A program made the position numbers and the translations under genes. Below, piece by piece: positions 26,772-35,633 of a DNA stretch of 64,000 nt. The notes beneath the pieces were generated by a model, which had not been told where the DNA came from, made no database searches, and was given only the letters and a program-made list of their open reading frames with translations. Source of the stretch: JAHEYF01 sp045805185 (lineage in GTDB: Bacteria > Bacteroidota > Bacteroidia > B-17B0 > Aurantibacillaceae); assembly GCA_045805185.1 (NCBI GenBank), contig JBJMLS010000300.1:11063-75062 (forward strand), given 5' to 3'. How positions within the stretch are numbered: position 1 is the first letter of the stretch; each line of letters begins with the position of its first letter.

Positions 26772-27785
26772 TTAATCATTTTTTAAATAAGCTTCTTCTC
26801 TCCCCTTAGTGTGCATTTTTGTTATAGGTCTTGTGCCCCATTGCTCATTAACACTCACTGCAGTTATCTTTACTGCTACTTCAACTCCCTGTACTGCATT
26901 ATCATTGGACAAACACATATAGTACATTCCCTTTAAGGGAGCTGCCATTCTCGAATGATCATTAATAACCTTCCCATTTTTATAATAACGAAAAGCTAAC
27001 CCAGATGTAAAATTATTTACATTATTACCGTCTACAATATAGAAATCGATGTCTTCACCAGTTTGTAATTGACTGATATAAGAAGCTCCTCCTAAAGCAA
27101 GATTAGCTAATGGTCCATATCCTGGAATCTTTCTCACCAACGGTCCGGCATTTTTTGCAAGTAATTTAGTTGCCTGTTCGTATGCTTCCTGTCCAGCCTG
27201 GTCAACACCAACATAGTAACTCCAAGCAACAGTATTTTCGGGCAAAAGAAAATTAAAAGTAGTTTTATTCCCATTTGCATTCATTGTGGAATGTACTTTT
27301 GCAACCTGATCCGTAATATTAGTGATCAGTGTATCTGCCTTAATTAGATATTTTTCTTGTTCCGTTGTATAAGTTGTATCATAAACAGTTCGCCAGTATA
27401 CACTGCAATTAAAATTCTTAGTAGACTCCCCCGCTGGAATACGTTGGATTTTGAACTTGCAGATTCTTCCCATTATGGCTGAATTAGCAAATCTAAACTG
27501 GTAAATTCCTGTATGTGAAATATTCAACGTTTTATTCTCGATCTTTTTAGTCTTATAATCCATAAATTTTGATGAAGACGGAAGTTCAATGATTTCCACT
27601 TCTTTCATTTCTTTTTTGTCAACCTCTTCAAAGCTGAATATTATCTGATCTCCCTCAGCAAATCCATAATAAAAAACTTCTTCCTTTAATCCCCCCACTT
27701 TAAGGGTATTTTCTGCAACATCAATTGCTGTTTGTGCAAAAGATTGATAACTCAAAACAATTAAAACTAAGATAATTTGTTTCAT
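26772..27785 (-). CDS. Secreted protein of unknown function, AT-rich pair member
   Basis: Start placed at 27785 for the signal peptide MKQIILVLIVLSYQSFAQ; the frame reaches 27836 but would overlap the neighbour. 337 residues. The first 120 residues after cleavage look like a beta-sandwich (NTLKVGGLKEEVFYYGF, HTGIYQFRFAN) reminiscent of GOLD-type folds; this is weak. The centre has a small helical hydrophobic patch (GPLANLALGGASYI). Its start is 11 nt after the end of the next gene, so they form an operon. No family assigned. Confidence 0.7.
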   Translation of the reverse strand: MKQIILVLIVLSYQSFAQTAIDVAENTLKVGGLKEEVFYYGFAEGDQIIFSFEEVDKKEMKEVEIIELPSSSKFMDYKTKKIENKTLNISHTGIYQFRFANSAIMGRICKFKIQRIPAGESTKNFNCSVYWRTVYDTTYTTEQEKYLIKADTLITNITDQVAKVHSTMNANGNKTTFNFLLPENTVAWSYYVGVDQAGQEAYEQATKLLAKNAGPLVRKIPGYGPLANLALGGASYISQLQTGEDIDFYIVDGNNVNNFTSGLAFRYYKNGKVINDHSRMAAPLKGMYYMCLSNDNAVQGVEVAVKITAVSVNEQWGTRPITKMHTKGREEAYLKND

Positions 27786-27795
27786 ATTTTCTTTG

Positions 27796-28791
27796 TTAAA
27801 TAAATTTTTCAATACTAACTCGTTCAACGGGAACAAAACCAGATGTCTTAATAAATTTCATGTTATGACTGAAATTCTTCATGGAATCAGAAGGGTCTAT
27901 ATTATTAAGATATAATTTATCCAATGTTTCAGGAGGAACTGCAACAGATAATATAACCTGGTCTTCAATAAGCCCCGTTTGGGTATTCAGTAATTCACTC
28001 AATGCGTTTACGACAATAAAATCGACTTCAAAATATGCTAATAACTCTCTGGAAATTCTTAAAACAGCACTGCATACGTAATCCTGATAAAGCTCGTTGA
28101 ATTTAGCTTGCGGTAATTCTTTTTTTGATAATTTACCAGTTGAAGTTTGCTTAAGAGAATAATTGGGAATAATCTCGGGGCCTTTAATCTTTATATCAAC
28201 AGAAATGGTGTTTGATTGAAAACTGAGTGAAATTTCGGAACCGAGTTCTTTTATGTCATCAAAAGGTTTAAAATACTCAATCGCCAATCGGTATCCCTCT
28301 GGGTCTTTTGAGAGAACCTTGGTCACTATATCCTGCACCTGATCCCATTCATACTTTTCCTTATTATAATTAGCAATTCGTCGCTCGTTCTCCTTTTTAT
28401 CTTCCAGTGAGGCAATCTGTACTTTACGTTTAAGACCTTCTATCCTTTTGTTAGTTAGATTAAATAACTTAACAAAAAAAGATGGCCTATAATTAATTAA
28501 ATTATTTTTAGCCAATTCCTCTCTGGATGCCACAATTTCTGGTGGCAAAGGCTTAGCTTCCCTAGCTAATCCTTCCCAAGCAATATAACCGGTACAGTTT
28601 TTATGTAAAGATCGAATTATCTCAACATATTCTTCATATTGCCTTACTGCCTCTGAAGCATTAGTTAATTCCCGAGCTTTTAGTTGAGCTTTATAATTTT
28701 TTGCCGCCTCTTTGGCTCGTCTCTGCTGATCTCTTTCTGCACGTTTAACTGCAGCGCCGTATGCACGGACAAATTGTTTTACAGTCGCCAT
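27796..28791 (-). CDS. Coiled-coil protein of unknown function, AT-rich pair member
   Basis: 331 residues. The N-terminus is strongly helical and basic (VKRAERDQQRRAKEAAKNYK, about 15-60), and a second helical part spans about 110-160. The C-terminal half is globular with beta strands and a conserved-looking LNTQTGLIEDQVILS. There is no signal peptide, so it is cytoplasmic, whereas its partner is exported. The pair is visibly richer in A and T than its surroundings, suggesting transfer. Confidence 0.7.
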   Translation of the reverse strand: MATVKQFVRAYGAAVKRAERDQQRRAKEAAKNYKAQLKARELTNASEAVRQYEEYVEIIRSLHKNCTGYIAWEGLAREAKPLPPEIVASREELAKNNLINYRPSFFVKLFNLTNKRIEGLKRKVQIASLEDKKENERRIANYNKEKYEWDQVQDIVTKVLSKDPEGYRLAIEYFKPFDDIKELGSEISLSFQSNTISVDIKIKGPEIIPNYSLKQTSTGKLSKKELPQAKFNELYQDYVCSAVLRISRELLAYFEVDFIVVNALSELLNTQTGLIEDQVILSVAVPPETLDKLYLNNIDPSDSMKNFSHNMKFIKTSGFVPVERVSIEKFI

Positions 28792-29039
28792 TAGATTCTA
28801 TAGTTAATTCTTGAGTAATGTTCATTTTTAGTAAAAATAATATAATTCTATAAACTGACAATACCGCCACCATCTGTCAGTATATTTCCTCAAAAACTCC
28901 TTCTCTCCCATGTTAAATTCCACTCACGAATACACATTTCCATCCTTCAGCTATTCAAAATCCTTCCTTATCAATTATTACATCCTAAGGTCTTTTCCTG
29001 TATTACTTTTATTGTGTAAAGAAGAGGGGAAGATAAAAA

Positions 29040-29198
29040 ATGAATGATGATGAGAAGAAGGAGATCCTGAGGGAGAACAAAGAAGAGCCATGCCGTCATC
29101 CGAAGCTGGAGGCAGGTAAGGATGAAGGAGAAATTGCCTGTGCTTTATGTGGAAGGATTGTATATTCATGGAAAGCGGCTAAGATCGCGGGGAAGTAA
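29040..29198 (+). CDS. 52-residue Cys/His-rich protein
   Basis: ATG at 29040 follows a purine-rich GAGGGGAAG. The frame has 52 residues: an acidic helical start (MNDDEKKEILRENKEE), then PCRHP and CALCGR, a possible CxH/CxxC zinc site, then a basic end (SWKAAKIAGK). No stop interrupts it. No family recognised. A GCAGAG-type intergenic repeat follows its stop. Confidence 0.45.
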   Translation: MNDDEKKEILRENKEEPCRHPKLEAGKDEGEIACALCGRIVYSWKAAKIAGK

Positions 29199-29199
29199 T

Positions 29200-29240
29200 G
29201 TCGCGCAGAGACGCTAAGGCCCAGAGGCTGAGGTGTGTTT
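29200..29240 (+). repeat. Single copy of the GCAGAGACGC intergenic repeat
   Basis: The stretch CGCGCAGAGACGCTAAGGC and CAGAGGCTGAGG matches the repeat family that is dense at 30370-30840. It has no coding potential. Confidence 0.6.
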
Positions 29241-29338
29241 GTAGAAGTAGTGATACTGGTGAATTGACTTTCTATAGAGCATGTTAGAAGACTGAGGTGT
29301 GTTTTGTACCCTGAACTTAAGGTTGAAGGGATAAACTA

Positions 29339-30298
29339 TTACATCGCTTCCATCACTTCAAAGATCTTATCGGGATAAAATAATTCCCCCGGGCGATCGG
29401 CTCTGGAGGTAAAACGGATCATTCCATTTTTATCAATTAAAAAAGTAGCCGGCAGAGGGACAAACTCATAATTCTCAGGAGTCCCGGCATCCTTGCCCTG
29501 CAGTTCTACACAAAACTGCTGCGCCACTTTTTGCTTTTCATCCGAAAGCACATGGTAATCGAGGCCGAGCTTTTGCACCATTTCCTTGTTCACTCCTAAT
29601 GGATCGGGTCCAATTGAAAGCAAATGAACATTTTGTTCCATGAATTTTTCTTTGTTGCGCTGGTAGGCTCGAAGTGTAATGTGACAGCCGGGACACCAAT
29701 CGCCACGAACAAAAATGATCAGGAGATTTTTTCCTAAAAAGTCTGTTGAAGAAACAGCCCGTCCTTCTTCATCCGGCAAAGTAAAGTCAGGGCATTTTTT
29801 TCCGGCATCAATGAAACCGCTTCCTGCTGCTTTTTGAAGTGCAATGAGGTCCTTAGTGATCAGGAGAGAAAGTAAATTTGAGATCAAAAGAAATATTCCC
29901 GGGAACAGCCATGCCTGGTAAGCTGCCGGAGTTATAAAATTTGCAACAAGATAAAGGCCAATGGAACAGATTCCCGCAGAGAGCTTGAACCAGGTAACAC
30001 TGTACATGATTTTCGGAAAAAAGATCTGTAAGAACGAATTCTGCGCAGCGGTGATCAGCAACGCAAGCGATAATAAAGGGAGAATGCCCGGTGTGAAATA
30101 AAGCCAGGCCATAATTGCTCCCGGAAGAAATGAGGCAAAGGCAGAAAAGGCCGAACCATTCTTCTTGAATGAAACAATGCCCAGGATCAGCGCAGCTATG
30201 GCAAAAGATTGTCCTGCTATATTCATTCCGGAAAAAAGAAATATAAGTGCAAGGACACTGCAAAGAATGGAAGCTAAGGCGGGGATCTTATATTTCAT
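29339..30298 (-). CDS. Membrane-anchored thioredoxin-fold (redoxin/AhpC-TSA) protein
   Basis: 319 residues. About five hydrophobic helices fill residues 1-155. A redoxin domain follows (about 165-319) with CPDFTLPDEEGRA, FVRGDWCPGCHITLRAYQR (a CxxC redox site) and PATFLIDKNGMIRFTSRADR. The domain is most like AhpC/TSA proteins of the peroxiredoxin-like group. Inference: membrane-held thiol-disulfide or peroxide chemistry; the side of the membrane depends on helix count, which I cannot fix. Confidence 0.85.
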   Translation of the reverse strand: MKYKIPALASILCSVLALIFLFSGMNIAGQSFAIAALILGIVSFKKNGSAFSAFASFLPGAIMAWLYFTPGILPLLSLALLITAAQNSFLQIFFPKIMYSVTWFKLSAGICSIGLYLVANFITPAAYQAWLFPGIFLLISNLLSLLITKDLIALQKAAGSGFIDAGKKCPDFTLPDEEGRAVSSTDFLGKNLLIIFVRGDWCPGCHITLRAYQRNKEKFMEQNVHLLSIGPDPLGVNKEMVQKLGLDYHVLSDEKQKVAQQFCVELQGKDAGTPENYEFVPLPATFLIDKNGMIRFTSRADRPGELFYPDKIFEVMEAM

Positions 30299-30369
30299 AT
30301 TTTAAATATATAAAAATATTATCTATCAAAGCATATACGTGTTTAAGGGCGGCATGGATTTATTGAGAG

Positions 30370-30840
30370 CTTATGTCGGGCAGCGACGCAGGGTGCGCAG
30401 AGGTAGGCGTATTGTTTCCCGCTGAGTTTCGCGAGGTCGCGCAGAGTCCCGCAGAGAACTGAAGAATCTGTCGTGCAGAGGTGCTAAGACACAAGGGAGT
30501 TTATTGAAATCAGTTCTCGCGGAGACGCAGGGCGCGCAGAGGTAGGCATATTGTTTCTCGCGGAGTCACGCTGAGTTGTAGGAGGATTATTATTAATGAA
30601 AATTTTTCCGCGTTCTTTGCGCCTTCTTTGTGCTCTTTGCGGTTAAATAAAAGGTTCTCGCAGAGGCACCTAGGGAATTGGAGCATAGGTCACGCAGAGA
30701 CGCTAAGACGCAGAGGCCGGAGAATATTTATTTCTCGCAGAGTTTCGCCGAGTTGGCGCAGAGGCACGCAGAGTTGTAGGGGAATTATTTGTGAAAAATT
30801 CTCCGCGTTCTTTGCGTCTTGTTTGTGCACTTTGCGGTTA
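30370..30840. repeat. Cluster of degenerate GCAGAG/TTTGCG intergenic repeats
   Basis: The 600 nt between the redoxin gene and atpG hold no gene but many related pieces. One unit with the core GCGCAGAGGTAGGC and TATTGTTTC occurs at about 30383-30422 and 30523-30562. Another of about 70 nt, with CCGCGTTCTTTGCG and CACTTTGCGGTTAA or CTCTTTGCGGTTAA, occurs at about 30582-30650 and 30780-30845. The two unit types are roughly complementary in sequence (GCGCAGAG versus CTCTGCGC-like), so the region can fold extensively. Related copies are at 29200 and about 40380. Confidence 0.7.
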
Positions 30841-30852
30841 ATGCACTCCAAT

Positions 30853-30889
30853 AAAAAAGCCTCACATTTTCTGCAAGGCTCTTTTTTTA
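30853..30889 (-). terminator. Terminator after atpG
   Basis: Read on the minus strand, GAGCCTTGCAG and GTGAGGC close a short stem with loop and are followed by TTTTTTAT; on the plus strand the opposite side also has a T-run, so it may be bidirectional. It lies 16 nt past the atpG stop and ends the ATP synthase cluster. Confidence 0.7.
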
Positions 30890-30904
30890 TATTCTTAATC
30901 TCTC

Positions 30905-31795
30905 TTATCCATTCAGCGCTTCCGCTCCTGCAACGATCTCGAGGATCTCGTTGGTGATGGCGGCCTGACGGGCTTTGTTGTAGCTGATCTTGAGGTCGCG
31001 CAGCATGTCCTTGGCGTTATCGGTTGCTTTGTGCATTGCCGTCATACGCGCGCCATGCTCGGATGCGTGTGAATCCAACAGCGCTTTGTAGAATTGTGTT
31101 TTTAAGGAACGCGGAATGAGGTCGCTTACGATTTGTTCCTTACCCGGTTCGAATATATAATCGATGTTCTGACCTTTCTTTGCATCTTTCACTACCGGAG
31201 GCGCTTCAACAGGGAGAAAACGTTCCGCCTGCGTGATCTGCACTGCGGCATTCTTGAACTGGTTGTAAATAAGGTAAACTTTATCAAATTTTCCGGAAGC
31301 GAACGCAGCCATTATTTTCTCGGCTTCGGGAGCCACATTGGCAAAGTTAAGCTGGTTGAACAGCTCATTCATGTTCTGAGGCAATTCTCCGCCTTCAGGC
31401 AATGCATGCTTTGTTTTCTTAAATACATCGTTGCCTTTTTTTCCCACCGACAATACGCTAACGTTTGCGTTTGCATATTCTTCGCGGATCATGATCCAGG
31501 CTTTTTTAATCACGTTGGAGTTAAAGGCGCCTGCGAGTCCGCGGTTAGATGAAATCACCACCAGCAATATCTTCTTTCCTTCAGTAGAACGGGAATACAC
31601 ATTCTCTGCAGAATTAAGGCTTGAGCTTAAGTTCTGGAGGATCTCACGCAGCTTATTGGCATAAGGACGCATCTGCGTGATCGCATCCTGGGCGCGCTTC
31701 AATTTTGCAGCGCTCACCATTTTCATGGCGCTCGTGATCTGCATGGTTGAACCTACCGAGGCGATCCTGTTCCTTACTTCTTTTAAATTTGCCAT
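30905..31795 (-). CDS. atpG: ATP synthase F1 gamma subunit
   Basis: 296 residues, normal length. It begins MANLKEVRNRIASVGSTMQI with TSAMKMVSAAKLKRAQDAI, the N-terminal helix of the rotor stalk. The C-terminal helix ends YNKARQAAITNEILEIVAGA, the family signature that turns inside the alpha/beta ring. An AACAAGGA leader precedes the start. It is the last gene of the cluster and is separated from atpA by a four-helix-bundle gene. Confidence 0.98.
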   Translation of the reverse strand: MANLKEVRNRIASVGSTMQITSAMKMVSAAKLKRAQDAITQMRPYANKLREILQNLSSSLNSAENVYSRSTEGKKILLVVISSNRGLAGAFNSNVIKKAWIMIREEYANANVSVLSVGKKGNDVFKKTKHALPEGGELPQNMNELFNQLNFANVAPEAEKIMAAFASGKFDKVYLIYNQFKNAAVQITQAERFLPVEAPPVVKDAKKGQNIDYIFEPGKEQIVSDLIPRSLKTQFYKALLDSHASEHGARMTAMHKATDNAKDMLRDLKISYNKARQAAITNEILEIVAGAEALNG

Positions 31796-31806
31796 TCCTT
31801 GTTAAT

Positions 31807-31835
31807 TTAGAATTCAGAATGTTAGAATTCAGAAT
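31807..31835. repeat. GAATTC-rich border tract, downstream side of the insertion
   Basis: TTAGAATTCAGAAT occurs twice in direct repeat (31807-31820 and 31822-31835). A related tract is at 32216-32237 on the other side of the four-helix-bundle gene. Confidence 0.7.
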
Positions 31836-31846
31836 TATTGATATTA

Positions 31847-32197
31847 CTAAATGAGTACCTTTTGCTTTTTAGAAGAGTTAATAATGGCCACAAGCAGCTT
31901 TATTATTTCTTCAATGTCATTTTTTAATTCCTTATCCAGTTTACAGACTTTTAAATCGATAAGTTCAAACCAATATTGCGTTTCATCTGCTTCCTTTAAA
32001 GCAATTCCCAATTTATTTATGAAATCGGGTTTGCTTACTGCCCTCTGCGCTTCACGCACATTCGCTCCAATCGACAACCCACTTCTGCAAACCTGCCTGG
32101 AAAGAACGAACTTTTTTCTTTGTATTAACTCTTCTTCCAGATCTATTATTTTGCACGCAAACTCAAAAGTTTTCGCCTTAATAATATTCTCCTTCAT
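31847..32197 (-). CDS. Four-helix-bundle protein (S23/IVP family), inserted in the atp cluster
   Basis: 116 residues, the usual length. Four helices are clear: FEFACKIIDLEEELI, then FVLSRQVCRSGLSIGANVRE (the family signature SGxSIGANVxEA), FINKLGIALKEADETQYW, and KLLVAIINSSKK. Members were first known from intervening sequences in 23S rRNA genes and are widespread in Bacteroidota. The gene lies between atpA and atpG, co-directional, with GAATTC-rich tracts on both sides. It has no expected role in ATP synthase, so a late insertion is likely. Confidence 0.9.
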   Translation of the reverse strand: MKENIIKAKTFEFACKIIDLEEELIQRKKFVLSRQVCRSGLSIGANVREAQRAVSKPDFINKLGIALKEADETQYWFELIDLKVCKLDKELKNDIEEIIKLLVAIINSSKKQKVLI

Positions 32198-32215
32198 AAA
32201 CGAAATCCCAATTTT

Positions 32216-32232
32216 GAATTCTTAATTCAGAA

Positions 32233-32237
<5 letters not shown>
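32216..32237. repeat. GAATTC-rich border tract, upstream side of the insertion
   Basis: The tract holds GAATTC, TTAATTCAGAATTAAG, an imperfect palindrome. It shares AATTCAGAAT with the tract at 31807-31835 and overlaps the atpA stop codon. Confidence 0.65.
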
Positions 32238-33813
<1,576 letters not shown>

Positions 33814-33879
33814 CTTTGTTTGTTTTAATGATGAAGCCTCTTCCGCTCCATCGTTTATTTGTTTCGTTTCAATTTAACT

Positions 33880-34425
33880 CTAGCCAGCTACATACGGATT
33901 CTCGGAAAAATTCTTCCGGAGATCATTTAATTTTCGCGCTATACTTGCATCTACCTGCTTATCGCCTATGCGCAGTACAAATCCGCCGATCAGCTTTTTA
34001 TCTACTTTTTCGATCAGCTCCACTTCCCCCTGGGAAGTCTGCTTCACCAGGTCCATTACCTTTTTTCGTGTCGCATCATCAATACCCGCAGCCGAGGTGA
34101 TCACAGCTGTAAGAATTCTTTTCTGGGCTTTGTATTGCTCAACAAAAGATTTTGCAATATCATCAACGTACATCTCACGACGCTTGTCGGTGATAATATC
34201 GATAAAGGACATGCTCATATCCGTGATCTTTCCTTTGAATATTTCGTGAAGGATGGATTGCTTCTTGTCCGTTTTAATGATCGGGCTCTCGAGCATGATC
34301 ACAAAATCGTGATTATTCTCCGAAACCTGCTGAACCAGCAGCATGTCCTGGTAAACGGCTTCAAGCTGTCCCTTTTCAACTGCAAGGTCGAGTAATGATT
34401 TGGCGTATCGTGTAGCTACAATCAT
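33880..34425 (-). CDS. atpH: ATP synthase F1 delta subunit
   Basis: 181 residues. It begins MIVATRYAKSLLDLAVEKGQ, has the central KITDMSMSFIDIITDKRREM and the C-terminal IGGFVLRIGDKQVDASI signature. It links F1 to the stator stalk. The gap to atpF is 2 nt, so translation is probably coupled. A 66-nt gap separates it from atpA. Confidence 0.97.
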   Translation of the reverse strand: MIVATRYAKSLLDLAVEKGQLEAVYQDMLLVQQVSENNHDFVIMLESPIIKTDKKQSILHEIFKGKITDMSMSFIDIITDKRREMYVDDIAKSFVEQYKAQKRILTAVITSAAGIDDATRKKVMDLVKQTSQGEVELIEKVDKKLIGGFVLRIGDKQVDASIARKLNDLRKNFSENPYVAG

Positions 34426-34427
34426 GC

Positions 34428-34943
34428 TTAGTTCAGGTTAACTTCTTTCATTAAGTTATTCACCAGTGTTTTTTGCTTATCGTCTGCTGATAAATGCTCT
34501 TTCAGGATCTTCTCTGCGATGTCGATGGAAAGAGTTGCTACCTGGTTCTTCAGTTCGGTAATTGCAGCCATTTTCTCTGCATTGATGGTTTCGCGGGCCT
34601 GGGCAACAATACGGTCAGCCTCAATCTTCGCTTTACCTTTTGCCTCATTAATGATCGCATCTTTTGTGTCGCGCGCTTCCCTCAGCAGGTTATCGCGTTC
34701 TGTGCGCGCTTCCTGAAGGATCTTTTCATTGCTGGCCTGCAGATCGCCCATTTCTTTTTTCGCTCTTTCAGCAGATTGCAAGGCGTTCTCAATTGACTCT
34801 TCGCGGTCCTTTATCATTTTAAGGATAGGCTTCCATGCGAATTTCTTCAATAAGAATAAGATCGTAAGGAAAGTTACCAGCATCCAGAACATCAATCCGA
34901 ATTCGGGCTGTACCAGTGGAATATCTAATAAAATAGTAGTCAT
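34428..34943 (-). CDS. atpF: ATP synthase Fo b subunit
   Basis: 171 residues. An N-terminal membrane helix (FGLMFWMLVTFLTILFLLKK) is followed by a long charged helix (ILKMIKDREESIENALQSAE, EKILQEARTERDNLL). This is the stator stalk. A 51-nt tandem duplication and a terminator hairpin lie between it and atpE. Confidence 0.97.
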   Translation of the reverse strand: MTTILLDIPLVQPEFGLMFWMLVTFLTILFLLKKFAWKPILKMIKDREESIENALQSAERAKKEMGDLQASNEKILQEARTERDNLLREARDTKDAIINEAKGKAKIEADRIVAQARETINAEKMAAITELKNQVATLSIDIAEKILKEHLSADDKQKTLVNNLMKEVNLN

Positions 34944-34965
34944 TTGTCTTTATTATTTAATTTCT

Positions 34966-35067
34966 TTTTTAATCGCTTTAGCGCTGCATAACTAAATCTG
35001 ATTTTCGTACCTCAAATTTTTAATCGCTTTAGCGCTGCATAACTAAATCTGATTTTCGTACCTCAAA
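34966..35067. repeat. Perfect 51-nt tandem duplication upstream of atpF
   Basis: Two adjacent 51-nt units at 34966-35016 and 35017-35067 are identical by eye. Each contains CGCTTTAGCG (a small palindrome) and CTGATTTTCGTACC. The tract lies entirely in the atpE-atpF gap, where it lengthens the atpF leader. Confidence 0.9.
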
Positions 35068-35081
35068 TCGATTTAGTAATA

Positions 35082-35112
35082 AAAAAGCGGCAACCAATCG
35101 TTACCGCTTTTT
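35082..35112 (-). terminator. Hairpin terminator directly after atpE
   Basis: AAAAAGCGG (35082-35090) pairs with CCGCTTTTT (35104-35112), with AAC/GTT pairing inside. Read on the minus strand it begins 6 nt after the atpE stop and ends in six T. It is inside the cluster, so it would separate atpBE from atpFHAG in part. Confidence 0.75.
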
Positions 35113-35117
35113 GTTTT

Positions 35118-35375
35118 TTAGATGAACAATACAAGAAGAGCAATAACCATTGCGAAGAAAGCGGCACCTTCAACAAGTGCAGCCGCAAGGATCATGTTCG
35201 AACGAATATCATTCAGGGCCTCTGGTTGACGCGCGATAGATTCCAAAGCGGAACCACCGATGCGACCGATACCAATACCGGCACCAACTGCAGCAACGCC
35301 TGCTCCTAAAGCGGCAACGCCGTTTGCAAGAGGAGTACCAGCTTCTACAGCCTGAAGTAATGTTGATTGTAACAT
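35118..35375 (-). CDS. atpE: ATP synthase Fo c subunit
   Basis: 85 residues, two membrane helices. The first holds the Gly-rich packing motif (GAGVAAVGAGIGIGRIGG); the loop has ARQPEA; the second has the ion-carrying Glu in AALVEGAAFFA. The absence of the usual extra polar ligands around this Glu fits proton rather than sodium coupling, which is inference. A terminator follows at once, and this subunit is needed in the most copies. Confidence 0.97.
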   Translation of the reverse strand: MLQSTLLQAVEAGTPLANGVAALGAGVAAVGAGIGIGRIGGSALESIARQPEALNDIRSNMILAAALVEGAAFFAMVIALLVLFI

Positions 35376-35451
35376 GTTACTTTTTTTTATTAGTTAAACA
35401 AAATGCCCATTTTCCGAAACGAGCTAAAAACTTTCTTTTTTATCATTGCCA

Positions 35452-35633
35452 CACTGAGCGAAGCCGAAGTGGGTTAAACAATTGTCCGTTTTCTAAAAAC
35501 AGACCGAAAAATATTTTGAAACCGTGACTTCGACTCCGCTCAGTCACTGGTTATTAATCATTACTACGAAATCTCTTCAGTCATCCTACAACGCTCAATT
35601 ACGTTACCGTACGCTGAGCGGAGCCGAAGCGTA
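35452..35633. repeat. Three REP-like palindromes between atpB and atpE
   Basis: Copies at 35452-35472, 35524-35547 and 35610-35633 share the core CTGAGCGgAGcCGAAG (the second is inverted) flanked by short complementary arms (CACT/AGTG, GTGAC/GTCAC, TACGCT/AGCGTA). The arms differ while the core is kept. They fill much of the 258-nt gap and can fold as RNA hairpins in the atpBE transcript. Confidence 0.75.

Noticed and set aside
30628..30957. A 109-residue plus-strand frame.
   Set aside because: It is made of intergenic repeat sequence and runs into the antisense of atpG.
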